64,000 bases of DNA from Linum tenue (Eukaryota > Streptophyta > Magnoliopsida > Malpighiales > Linaceae). Below are positions 47,095-58,019 of this stretch, piece after piece. The stretch's first letter is position 1, and every line of letters begins with the position of its first letter. The stretch is from contig CAMGYJ010000005.1 in NCBI GenBank assembly GCA_946122785.1, forward strand, positions 90,142,547 to 90,206,546. Reading direction: 5' to 3'. Both the position numbers and the translations under genes were made by a program. The notes under the pieces were generated by a model. That model was not told where the DNA came from. It ran no database searches and worked only from the letters and a program-made list of their open reading frames with translations.

Positions 47095-48637
47095 ATGTCA
47101 TTGTTTTCTCGCATGAGGGAGCTAAAACACTTTGTGCAATCTATGATCGATCAGGTACACGTCTTTGTTTCTTTGGTTTAGTTACTTAGCCCATCATTGA
47201 TTCGTTTTTTCAATCTTTGTAAATTCTTGTTGTGTTGAAGGGAATTTTGGACCATCAGTTTTCCCACGTTCGGGCTCTCCATGATGCTATTAATCCTGAA
47301 TTCGTAGCTGAAGTTATCAACTCTTTATGTCGCGAAGGTGATAGGATCGTCAAAGAGATCAACAGGGATTTGTATGATGTTTGGCTATTTTTTGTACCTT
47401 GTATTGGAATTCCGTCTATTTTTTGTGTCATTATGGTCGCCGAAATTTTAAAATGCCGGTTATTAAATTTTTGTCTGTGCGTTTTGCAGAGGTGTTGTTG
47501 ACCTGAATTCGTAGCTGAAGTTATCAACTCTTTATGTCGCGAAGGTGATAGGATCGTCAAGGAGATCAACAGGGATTTGTATGATGTTTGGCTATTTTTT
47601 GTACCTTGTATTGGAATTCCGTCTATTTTTTGTGTCATTATGGTCGCCGAAATTTTAAAATGTCGGTTATTAATTTTTTGTCTGTGCGTTTTGCAGAGGT
47701 GTTGTTGACCTGAATTCGTAGCTGAAGTTATCAACTCTTTATGTCGCGAAGGTGATAGGATCGTCAAGGAGATCAACAGGGATTTGTATGATGTTTGGCT
47801 ATTTTTTGAACCTTGTATTGGAATTCCGTCTATTTTTTGTGTCATTATGGTCGCCGAAATTTTAAAATGCCGGTTATTAATTTTTTGTCTGTGCGTTTTG
47901 CAGAGGTGTTGTTGACCTGAATTCGTAGCTGAAGTTATCAACTCTTTATGTCGCGAAGGTGATAGGATCGTCAAGGAGATCAACAGGGATTTGTATGATG
48001 TTTGGCTATTTTTTGTACCTTGTATTGGAATTCCGTCTATTTTTTGTGTCATTATGGTCGCCGAAATTTTAAAATGCTGGTTATTAATTTTTTGTCTGTG
48101 CGTTTTGCAGAGGTGTTGTTGACGTGAATTTTTCTAAAATGGAAGAATCCTTGCATCAAATTAGAGGCAGTAGCTCCATATTGGGATCTTGAACTTTTTT
48201 TAAAGTTGTTCGTCATTTTTCACAGGTGTTATGGTGTGTGCTGTAAAGTTTAATTTGTGTTGCTTTGTATTTTTAGCATTGGGGCACGTCGCCTGAAGGT
48301 TGTTTGTGACGAACTTCTTCAAGCATGTATTGATAGAAACATGGATAGGTTAGTTCACCGTATTCTTGAATATCAAAACAATTTTCTGGGTGTGTGGTTG
48401 CATAGTTCATTCCTTAAAGCATCTCTGTGTTTTTTCTACAGGAGTATACGTGTTGCTAATGATATCACTCGAGAATATTGCATTCTTCGCAACAAGTTGG
48501 GAAGTGTACTTGAGGTAGAAAATTTTCCGTTATATATTTATTTTACACTTTCTGATAGTATAGACAATTTATTGAGCTTGTCATTTTATTTCCAGATGGA
48601 GGTTGCAATTTTTGCAATCCAAAGATCTCAGAACTAG
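47095..48637 (+). CDS. AHP-like histidine phosphotransfer (HPt) protein, with internal exon amplification; possibly a pseudogene
   Basis: Predicted to carry phosphate between cytokinin-type hybrid histidine kinases and response regulators. Six exons: 47095-47154, 47241-47371, 48111-48176, 48277-48348, 48442-48514, 48596-48637, for 147 residues, the usual AHP length. Landmarks are GILDHQF, INPEFVAEVINSL, then SLHQIRGSSS with the phospho-accepting His at about residue 79, then IGARRLKVVC and a C-terminal helix. Exon junctions other than one have GT-AG borders. The junction after exon 3 lacks a GT at the expected phase (reads TAGCTC/CATATT), which may disable splicing. The 740-bp intron 2 is mostly a 207-bp unit repeated four times, built from the end of exon 2, intron 2 and the start of exon 3. 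The C terminus (AIQRSQN) is shorter than in typical AHPs. Family call is firm; functionality is doubtful. Confidence 0.72.
47297..48124. repeat. four tandem copies of a 207-bp exon-intron-exon unit
   Basis: Copies start at TGAATT at 47297, 47504, 47711 and 47918, and the same word recurs at 48125, so the period is exactly 207 bp throughout. Each unit contains the last 75 bp of HPt exon 2, the whole 118-bp intron 2 and the first 14 bp of exon 3. Copies differ at only a few bases. The junctions fall in a TGAATT word shared by exon 2 (CCTGAATTCG) and exon 3 (ACGTGAATTT), so the first duplication probably arose through this short homology. Confidence 0.97.
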
Positions 48638-51600
48638 AGCATGGTTGGAGGGGGTTTGGTAGTACGTGTTTCTGTCGTTTAATGTATCTTTGGGATATCT
48701 TTTTTTAATATTGTTGTCAATGAACGATGATCTTCTTGTATGAATTGTTATTTTTGGGAATTGACTTTTTACATTTTTGCTTCTTCATTATATATGTGAC
48801 GATTATGGTTAGTTGTTTAACCAGAATGTTAATTGTTGTTTGAAATCGTTCAGCGTGTCGTCGAAAGTAATGAGTTGATGTGTGTAGGATTATCTTCATG
48901 ATGAATTGAGCTTGATGTTAGTATTTTGTAGCATTTTCTAATTTTGATTGTCAAATTCATGGCACCATTATTTCATTTTTTCCCCAATATTGACAAAATT
49001 AACAAAATTTAGAGGCATGTGTTTTACTTTTAGAACTCACCGGATTATTTGCTGAAAAGTTGGGAACTATATTGTGGTCCTTGAACGAGCAAACATTTGG
49101 CAGGGAAAGTTTGATTCCTCTTTAGTGACTATCCATATCACACCCACAGTGCTCACTCTAATCCACCATCATGTGATCCATTCATCAGGAGACTATCTCT
49201 ATTTGGGTAGCGACAGGTGTTGGGGTGCTATATATACAGCTTTGGCATTTTTGGTATAGTTACTGTTTCAAATTGTCGAATTTTTTTTTTTGTCTAAAAG
49301 AGTTTATTGTATATTTTATCTTTTTTTGATAACTTGTCCACTAAATTGCATAGAGACTCTAATCATAATCATTAATGCCAAAAAGGCAAAAATACAACAA
49401 CAGTTCTGTATATTTGTCATTCATAATTTAGTGGCGTTGAAAATAAGGGGCGCCGAAAGGTTGAAATAATAAAGTGGCCGACAATATTAAGAAGGCGGAG
49501 TATTAACATGTATGAAAGAGCGTGTGAGGAAAGATTGCAGATGCATACAAGGACAAACGTGCATTGCTCTCGATTTGCCTATTCGGCGTATCCGGTCGGT
49601 GAAAATATCGAACATGTAATTCGGACTTGCTTGTCGTTTGTTGTATAGGGTATTTTGTCTCTTGATTTTTCTTATGAAGTATTGGGTACTTTGTCTAATT
49701 ATTTGTATGCTATTTGGTGGCGTCAATCGCTCAGACCCTCTCAATATATTCCATATTTCAATTCACATATCGTTGATGACAAATAATATTTGTTATCGGA
49801 GTAAGAAACCAAATTATTAATTATAATTTTCACCATTAAAACAAAATGCCTCACATTAATTTGTATATTGTTTAATTTATATCACCGTGAACTTTATTCG
49901 CAACTAATTTGTTGGGTATTGGACACGTATTTTCCATGGAAGATTAGGGCTTGTTAATCCATCTAAGTATAAAAGATCTGCATCTTTACATTTTACAGTT
50001 TTGAAATATCTGAAGTTAAACTCAACGCTACAAAGAGAAAAAAATAACTTATGCTAGATATATTGATTTAATGAACATATACTCGAAATTCTTTTATCCA
50101 AACGAACCGTAAAAGCAACTTTACAGTTTTATTTTGATAATATGTTTTATTTTTAAAACATATATTAAAGCAAACAAAGTCTAACCATAAGACGAAATGA
50201 AAGATTACTTAGTATTTCTCGAGAACTTGCAAACTTTCTTAGGAATTTATGAGTCATTTACTTAGTCTGTTGCGTTGTCACTATTTATTTGGTCCTTGAG
50301 CAAATAATCTATCTAAACCACACATACTACTCTTTATCAATGTCTTAATAGTAGTTAGACAAACCAACCTGATGAAATAACTGAAATTAAAGAATCAAAG
50401 ATAATGTATATTTGGTATACACGGTGTCCAAATAGTAAAATTCATGTTACAAAGAATAAGAAATTGATAATTTAACGGCATGGGTTTCTTTGAGTGACCA
50501 GAGGGAAAAGATACAATGCCATTAAAGGTAGTCGTGTGGCATTTTTATTGTGGGATGCATACATATGCCGGTCATATGACATTTTTAATATATGGCTCTA
50601 AGTGTATTCCGTTCAATCGTACAAACCACAATCGCAAACAACCTTAGGTCCATGAAATGTGTATGGTACTGTGTTCGACCCTTGTCGGTTTCATGGAGGG
50701 TATTGTGGTTTGATGATGCTTGCAAGCTAGATGATGGGTCAGTCCACCAACTATAATTTATTATCCTTCTTTTATTTTACCTAAGGGATTCACTATTCAG
50801 TGCAAGTGAAACGTACAAGAAGTATTGAATAGAAACAAGAAAATACCACCATGTATGTGTGTCGCCCGTGAACATACTGGCAGGGTATCAGCTGCTCCAG
50901 TCAAGTTGTTCCATGAAAGAAAAATGAAGTAATAGCTACATATATACCGCTACGGCTGCCAACTAGAAGCGTCGTAGTAATGAAGATGGTGGAAGATGAA
51001 TGATAGTACTGAAATTATTTGGAAACTATAATTAATAAAGTTCGTCATTTTGTAAAAACGCCCAAGGTAGGTAGATGGGTATTCTAATAAAAAAACTAAC
51101 TGAAAATCGAAGGTAAATGACTGGGGACTTGAGTTGTATCGGTTCAGCATGAATTCAAATCCTCCTATGTGGACAAAATATCATCTGGGAAGGTAGATAT
51201 CTTTAAGAGATTGTATCTCAATTTTAAGGTAAACATAGTAAAGATAATATGGTAGAGATCGAATCTTGGGTCGTGATTTTTTATTCGAAACTCTTTCGCC
51301 ATTATTATCTTATCAGAATGGTCCATTATTGTTCATCAGACGCCACATTTGACCATTTTCCCCGTCTGCCTTACGTATGTAAACAATGACAAAGGGTAAA
51401 TAGTGGGACCAAAAAATAAAATCGCTTTCTGGTATGAATTGGATTGCCCAGACTAATTTTTGTTTGTTGTGCGTGACATGTTGCACTTGTTAAATATTAT
51501 TGCATACGATGTCTATATATAGCGTAAACAACAATTAAGGTTGAATGTTTCATTTTTTTAACATAAATCCTACTGGTGTTTGATAGAAGTTGAGAATTTC

Positions 51601-52460
51601 AATACAGACCAAGAAGTTTTCTCAAGATATCCTGAATGGTAGGTATATGTTAACTTATTTATTTCGTTGCTTAATGTGAAAGGAATATTAATGTTTCTGA
51701 TTGCTTCCTCAATTTCATAATAGTTATTTGAGTGTGATCTCCTGTGGGGATGGAACGACTTTCTGTAATTTGATGTTGGGCAATGGCTTGTGACTACCTT
51801 GCTGAAAACTCCATTACCGGGGTTCAAAAATCTTGCAGTTGATGACTAGCATCGTCTGGTGAAGTTAGCAAACAACCAAGTATTCACTGCAGAGGTGGAA
51901 ATAGTTGGACATGGATCACCTCTCTCTGGTTTAATCAATGTTACTTGCTTATTGCATCCATTGACATATTCTTTGCTCAATATGTAATAAAGTTATCAAT
52001 GAACGATTGTTTTTCTTATTATAAACAATCCAACCATTATTTGGGTGGCTTCATTAAGGTGTCGCTTGTAGGGGGTTCCTGGGTAGTTTTGTTTGTATAA
52101 CTCTTTTCCTCTCTTGATATCACTCGAAAATAAATAAATAAATAAACAATCCCAGCCATTATTAATGCTCAGTTCATCTGGTATTTCTCGAATTTCTTGG
52201 CATGCATTTTTTATATAATTTTATTGTTTTTTAAATAATTTAGTGGGTTTCTATCTTATGTGAATGTAAAATGGTTCGTACTTTGCATATATATATATAT
52301 ATATTCCTTGCTTCTCAATTATCATAACTATTTGTTGTGTTTATTTATTATTATGATATAAATCAAAATGTTTATATTGTTTTTTTGTTGGATCTGTAAC
52401 TATCATAATTTATACAAGATAATTTAAGAGTCCTTCACGCATTCTCCGCAGAGGAGCGCG
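48638..52460. other. intergenic DNA, no gene recognised
   Basis: AT-rich sequence with only short frames. No repeat boundary or gene family is recognisable. A short (TA)n run lies at about 52288-52304. Confidence 0.5.
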
Positions 52461-52467
52461 GGCTTAG

Positions 52468-52836
52468 ACTAACTCCAACCCAAAATGTTATATTTAGCCT
52501 CTCAAGCTCTCAGATGTGCATTTTTACCTTCCAAAAACACTTTTTTGCTCCAACCCTAAACCTTCTAAATTTTCCTTCCCAACTCATAATCAAACCAATC
52601 AAAAATTAAAAAAAAAAAGAGAAGATGCTGGAAAGTGGAGGGCTCTAGCGTGTGGGCTTGGGCTGTCCATGGTCCCCCACCTTCTCCTTGCATTTTCCCA
52701 TATCAGCTTCTATCTATCCACCCCCAAGCCCACTTCTCCAAATTTGCAGGCCAAATATTTGGTGGGTTGGAGATGAAAAAAAGCCAAAAACCTCCCTTTC
52801 TCCAAATTTGCATGCTTGGGTTGGAGACAGTGTTAG
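52468..52836. mobile_element. possible MITE beside the Pack-MULE-like element
   Basis: The left end CTAACTCCAACCC (about 52469) mirrors GGGTTGGAGACAGTGTTAG at the right (52818-52836), and the interior repeats CTCCAAATTTGCA. This arrangement resembles common plant MITEs whose ends read TCCAACCC. No clear target duplication is visible. Confidence 0.35.
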
Positions 52837-52857
52837 TTGCTAGTTCCTTATTAGTTT

Positions 52858-53156
52858 GGGTTAATTGCATGGTTGGTCACTGAGTTTACAAAAAACGTTC
52901 ACGTTTGGTCACTCGAAATATTTAAATCCATTGGTGGTACTTCAATTTACTAAAACCGTTCACGTTTGGTCACTCTCCGTCCAACTCCGTTAACTTTGAC
53001 TGATGTGGTAGTCAACTCTCAAAGTTGACCGTTAACTTGGTGACGTGGCAATTAAGAAATAATAAATAAAATTTAATTTAATCTATTTTAATGTCCAACT
53101 CATTTTTACCATAAAATAAATAAAATAAAATAAAAATTATTATAATGATCAAATTG
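52858..53156. repeat. left terminal inverted repeat of the Pack-MULE-like element
   Basis: About 299 bp, inverted relative to 54291-54589. It contains two copies of an AACGTTCACGTTTGGTCACT-like word and a near-palindromic GTCAACTCTCAAAGTTGAC core. Confidence 0.92.
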
Positions 53157-53240
53157 GAAGGTTTGAAAGATATCAGATACAGTACCTGGGTTTGAATTCA
53201 GTTCTGTAAACACTTCTATCTACCTTAGTTTCTTCCCAAA

Positions 53241-53822
53241 ATGGAAGGTTTCCTCTTCAAAGACCTCCAACCCAATTCTTGTCATCATCAACCATCATCA
53301 CCTTCAGGAGGATCCAACCACATTTTCGCGGATCCCATCTGTCATGGCGGCTTCACTGCTAAACCATCCCCTGAAAGCTCCAATGAAAATTCAAATTCAG
53401 CTTCTTCCGAGGAAGCTGTAATTATTCACCGCATTAGTTCTTTACCTCTGATGAAAACTCGTGTAAACTTCCTGAAATCCTTTGCCAACCTCCGCAAAGC
53501 CCCCGAACCCGTCTCCCCTTCTCTTTCTCCTACAGGAACCAGCTTATCCAACTTCCCCAACCTCACTTTGTTTTCATATCCCCTGTTTTTGGCGGCGGCG
53601 GCCGCCCAGAGTACCAATCAGCCTCCACCATCCGCTCACCGGTTCCCGATCATCGGCAAGATGAGTTACGACGGAAGTGCTGGAGGGTTTGCCGGCAGCA
53701 GGCTGCCGGGTGCTGTCAAGACGCGGCCGATGAAGAACATGGCGGCGGCAGGGGGAGGAGGAAGCAAGTTGTTCCGAGGGGTGAGGCAGAGGCATTGGGG
53801 GAAACAATCGGACGCGGAATAG
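53241..53822 (+). pseudogene. captured ERF (AP2/ERF group I-like) fragment
   Basis: A 193-codon open frame starting with ATG shortly after the left TIR. It has a low-complexity N-terminal region with NFLKSF and NFPNLTLFSYPLF, then KLFRGVRQRHWGK. The last string is the first strand of an AP2/ERF domain as found in ERF061/ERF062/RAP2.4-type factors. The domain is cut after 10-13 residues and the frame ends in QSDAE and a stop, so DNA binding is impossible. The open N-terminal part suggests a recent capture. Presence of the full N-terminal ORF with its ATG could allow expression of a truncated protein. Confidence 0.85.
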
Positions 53823-53884
53823 CCAACGATTTCTGCGCCGTAGCTTCCAAACCCAGTTACCGAGTTCATCAGAAGTTCCTGCAA

Positions 53885-54082
53885 TTCCACGCTCTACCCG
53901 AACCGCTGCTACAGAACCCTGTCCCCGTCTATTGTGGTGTATATGAGTCGTCGTCGATTGTGGCACCAACAACTATCTGGGGATCTTCGCGCGCGCCGAC
54001 CGCCCTCCCTACGGCAGAGACTTTGACACCGGCAGGCCCACTGGAAGGTTCTGCAGTGGAAGAATCCCATTCGGTTTTCTTG
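53885..54082 (+). pseudogene. captured GDSL esterase/lipase exon fragment
   Basis: In the frame starting at 53962 the sequence reads GTNNYLGIFARADRPPYGRD followed by a FDTGRPTGRFCSGRIP segment. This is the conserved block just after the GDS catalytic motif in plant GDSL lipases. Immediately upstream the equivalent of the FGDS motif is destroyed by a frame change and a stop, so the catalytic Ser is missing. The fragment ends at a donor-like G/GTAGGT at 54082, where the first exon of such genes normally ends. Bases 53800-53900 may be part of the same leader. Confidence 0.8.
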
Positions 54083-54290
54083 GTAGGTTTCTTTGCTTTG
54101 AGCATTTCCCTCTCTTTCTTTGCTTCGGTGGATTCTGTTTGGTTGCCGAGAGTGTGGTGGAGGAAATTTCACGTTCCGGAGATTTCGCGTCCGAGTGTTA
54201 GAATTGGTCGGCAATCGTGAGCAGGAGCTCCTCCATGGTTATCGCCGGCGGCAAGCAGCATGAGATGGTGAGGTTTCAGAGTGCACCATT

Positions 54291-54589
54291 CAATTTGATA
54301 ATTATAATAATTTATTTATTTATTTATTTATTTTATGGTAAAAATGAGTTGGACATTAAAATAGATTAAATTTTATTTTATTTATTATTTTTTAATTGTC
54401 ACGTCACCAAGTTAACAGTCAACTTTGAGAGTTGACTGCCATATCAGGCAAAGTTAACGGAGTTGGACGGAGAGTGACCAAACGTGAACGGTTTTAGTAA
54501 ATTGAAGTACCACTCATCGATTTAAATATTTCGAGTGATCAAACTTGAACGTTTTTTGTAATCTCAGTGACCAATCATGCAATTAACTC
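54291..54589. repeat. right terminal inverted repeat of the Pack-MULE-like element
   Basis: Inverted counterpart of 52858-53156, differing by scattered substitutions. Confidence 0.92.
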
Positions 54590-54599
54590 TTATTAGTTT

Positions 54600-55200
54600 T
54601 CAAGTTTCTAGAACATGTGAGGCACATCCACATATCCTGTGGAAGGAGGACCGGACCCCTTTGTATTTCCTTCCCTTCTTACCTTTCAGTTTCACAGTTT
54701 GAAGCGGCCTTCACAATTATTCTTGTTCTCAATTTTTGCAGAAAGCACAAAAGAAACATGTTTTCCACCTTTTTTTCCCGTAAAGCTGTTGCCTTCAAAT
54801 TATTTCAAAGTATAGTGGAAGTTTTCAGGAAAAAGAAAAAAGCATAGCAAAAGTGACTACATTTAAATGTTCTTGTTTATTATTTTCTTAATCGCGAATG
54901 GAAAAACAAAAAAAAAAAAAAACAAAAAAATCCTTCAATCCCACTTTCACACCAACTCCATCCAGTGTATGATTTATAAAAATATTAAATCAACCTATAT
55001 CACGAATTTCCAAGAGTCCGAATTAGCTACTGCCGTGTGATTGCATTTTGGATTCTGAGGACTAGAATCTGGCCAATAAAGACATTTTTGGTATTGTAAG
55101 TGGGCGGTGGAGATTAGAGCTAGCTAGACGACGGCCAGCACGTGCAATCCTCCATTGCTCAGCGCCACATTTGTTTTTGGTCTCTCTGCTGTTACTTCTC
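54600..55200. other. upstream region of the second AKR gene
   Basis: No coding sequence recognised. It contains an A-rich run (54905-54928) and ends in the promoter of the second AKR gene. Confidence 0.5.
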
Positions 55201-55203
55201 TTC

Positions 55204-55211
55204 GATATAAA
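55204..55211 (+). promoter_or_regulatory. TATA box of the second AKR gene
   Basis: GATATAAACCC lies 121-128 bp before the ATG at 55332 and is followed by a C-rich CCCTCACACC leader. The position and leader resemble those of copy 1. Confidence 0.6.
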
Positions 55212-55331
55212 CCCTCACACCGCGCCACTACCATTACTAGCTTTTCTTCTAAGCCACACTCTCTGCTTTGCTTTCTGCCAAGCTTTTGTTTGTTAGTTGT
55301 TGTTGTTATTGGAGAAGGGAGAAAGCAGAGA

Positions 55332-56958
55332 ATGGGAAAAGAAATGGAGTCTTTCCAGCTGAACACCGGGGCTAGTATCCCGGCGGTGGGGCTGGGGACG
55401 TGGCAGGCTGCACCTGGTCTTGTTGGCGCCGCCGTTGAGGCTGCCGTTAAAGTTCGTTTTGCTGCTGCAGCCTGTTTTTTTTTTCTTTTTCCATCTTTTT
55501 CTCCCCTTGTCTCAGTTTTCTGATTTTTTGGACACCTAAGTAGTTGCTCGTTTGTTCTCCGATGCAGATTGGGTACCGCCATATCGACTGTGCTCAAGCG
55601 TACGGCAACGAGAAGGAGGTAACTTGACTGAACGAGCTTAAGGTGTTTCATATCTTACCTCACAGAGAAGATATGGGTTCTCAACTTTTTTGCTTTCTTG
55701 GCTGCCGTACTTGTTTTGGGCGCTGAGCTTGCAGGTGGGAGCTGTTCTGAAGAAGCTTTTCGACGAGGGCGTGGTGAAGCGCGAGGATTTGTTCATTACT
55801 TCCAAACTCTGGTTCGCCTCTGTTTCCCTAGGGTTTCACAGAAGCAACATGGACTCTGTTTAATTATTCTTCTTCTTCTTTTGCCCTTGTTTGAACAAGA
55901 CGACCTTGAAAGGGGTTGTAAGTATTTCCTAATACGAGGATAATCGAATGACAGGAACGCTAACCATTCACCAGAAGATGTCAAGGCTGCGCTGGAAGGA
56001 ACTCTTCGTGACCTGCAGATTGACTATGTAGATCTATACCTGGTAATTGCTTTGTTTCCGGATGTGGAAGATGAATTTAGCTGTTATATGAAGTGATTCT
56101 AGTTAGTTGGGTATGAATGATTGTTCTGGTCCCCTCTTTGATGTAGATCCACTGGCCGGTTAGATTCAGGAAGGGGGCAGTTGGGTCGAAGCCCGACAAC
56201 GTTGTGGCAGCCGATATCCCGGAGACGTGGAGGGCGATGGAGGCGTTGTACGATGAGGGGAAAGCTCGAGCGATTGGAGTGAGTAATTTCTCGTCCAAGA
56301 AACTTGGGGATTTGATTGAGATTGCTCGCATCCCTCCGGCTGTGCTTCAGGTGGAGTGCCACCCTCATTGGCAGCAGCCTAAGCTCCACGAGTTCTGCAA
56401 ATCCAAGGGGGTTCATCTTACTGTGAGCACACTTGTTTTCCTATGAATGTGTCGGTCAAGTTGATGAGCGTAGTAAAATATGGTGCGGGCATGTATAGGA
56501 TGTTTTGATTTTTTGGGTGGGGTTGTGTTCTGTTTTCAGGGATATTCACCATTGGGATCCCCTGGCACGGTGTGGTTCACCATGGATGTACTGAAGAACC
56601 CAATCTTGAACATGGTTGCGGAGAAGGTGGGCAAAACTCCAGCCCAGGTGGCCCTGCGTTGGGGGCTGCAAATGGGTCACAGTGTGCTTCCCAAGAGTAC
56701 TAACGTGTCGAGGATCAAGGAGAACTTGGAAGTCCTTGATTGGTCTATCCCAGACGATCTGTTCGCTAAGCTGTCAGAAATGGAGCAGGTAGGTTTCAAC
56801 TCTTTTGATCGTTGTGTTGTTATCAAAGCCAATGAATGGAAGCGGTAACCCAAGTATGTAACAATTTGCAGGCAAGGCAGCTGAGGGGGACTCAATTCGT
56901 GAACGAGGCGGTGCCTGGGCACCACAGCATTGAGGAGATATGGGATGGAGAGCTCTAA
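55332..56958 (+). CDS. NADPH-dependent aldo-keto reductase, AKR4C type (copy 2)
   Basis: Exons 55332-55451, 55568-55618, 55735-55811, 55955-56042, 56147-56422, 56540-56788, 56872-56958 encode 315 residues. Every exon has the same length as in copy 1 (120, 51, 77, 88, 276, 249, 87), so the two genes are duplicates. Visible motifs: [15 protein letters not shown] with Asp47 and Tyr52, SKLW with Lys81, YLIHWP with His114, GVSNFS, QVECHP, LPKST and a C-terminal IEEIWDGEL. All introns are GT-AG, including intron 6, which is GC-AG in copy 1. Codon 5 is a second possible start, but the first ATG matches the start of copy 1. Predicted to reduce reactive carbonyls in the cytosol. Substitutions near the active site (RVY to QAY, C-terminal tail) may shift substrate preference. 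Confidence 0.96.
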
Positions 56959-58019
56959 GTTACAAGGTTGATGGGGGCTGGGAGGGAAAACAAGAAATAG
57001 CCTCTCACTTGATTGACTTGTATCATTTATCGTTGTTTCTGTCCGTGTTTTTCTTTCTCTGCAAACGTGTATCCTCAAGTCTGGACGGGGCAACTCACTG
57101 TTGGAATATTTTGATATCTACTAGTACTACCCTTCCATTCTGTCATCCTTGCTTTGCGCATATGAATCATGCTCATCTTCTCTCCAATTTGATCCAACAT
57201 CCCGGAAGGAACTACTACCTCAAAATAGCCGGCTGCTAATGTTATGGTTTTGTGTTGCTGGGGTGGGGTGGCTCTGCCTTGAAAATTCGAATTCCCACAT
57301 TAATTAATTATTGTCGATTGTTTCGTCTTCCCAGAAGTGGGCCGTGGGTGGTGGTGGTGTGTAACTGTATATCATCTTTCCTAGGTATTCTAAACTCGTT
57401 ACCGTACCGACTGCTGACTCGACTCTCGAGGGACCACACGGATAATAATAGAGGCAAAAGGGACCAGCGCTTTGGGACTTAGACCATTATTATTATGGAG
57501 TGGCCGCTTATAATAATGTAATGGATGATAATTTAATGGGGTGTATAAATTTTGGTAACCGATTCGTGGAGCGGGAGCGAGAACGAGAGTGGGAGCGTGA
57601 GAGCGTTAATTTTGAAAGAATTTGATATAGAGAGCGTCATTATTATATTATATTATTTCTTTTAACATAATTAGTTACCTAAGTTAGTACCTTGCCAAAA
57701 TAGGTAGGCCTAGTGATGAAGGGAAGACAAGAGGAGAGAGGTCCAAGGACCTTAACAAAATTTTGGGAAATACACTAAATAAATATGCTCGAGTAAGTTA
57801 ATGTAAATATAGGACTCCATACTGTCACCGGTAATTGTTGTAACTAAAAACCTTAATCAACTCAAAGTTCATCAAGCATAAGGTTTTAGACTTATAGTAT
57901 TATTAATTTTTAATGACCCCAATGATTTTACAGAGCACGTACCTACCCCATTGGATAGGCTATTTTAGGATGTTTATTCATGGCTTCTTACCCAAACTAG
58001 TAATCAGTGTATGAGAATG
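56959..58019. other. 3' UTR of AKR copy 2 and intergenic DNA
   Basis: The first 250-300 bases are the likely 3' untranslated region. A purine-rich patch of GAGCGGGAGCGAGA type lies at 57570-57605. No further gene is visible. Confidence 0.5.

Larger units (their letters stand above)
52858..54589. mobile_element. Pack-MULE-like element with ERF and GDSL lipase fragments
   Basis: Inverted repeats of about 299 bp (52858-53156 and 54291-54589) are similar along their whole length, and the outermost bases read G(G/A)GTTAATTGCATG. A perfect 10-bp direct repeat TTATTAGTTT flanks the element (52848-52857 and 54590-54599). Long TIRs with a 9-11 bp target duplication are the hallmark of Mutator-like elements. 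The 1134-bp interior is much more GC-rich than its surroundings and contains at least two unrelated gene fragments, but no transposase. It would need a MULE transposase supplied from elsewhere. Confidence 0.93.

Noticed and set aside
47255..48052. 265-codon minus-strand frame with 69-residue repeats
   Set aside because: It is the antisense of the 207-bp tandem array; the period being a multiple of three keeps it open. No start context or homology.
55698..55943. Open frames overlapping AKR copy 2 introns and exons
   Set aside because: They are shadows of exon 3 read in another frame and continue through introns.
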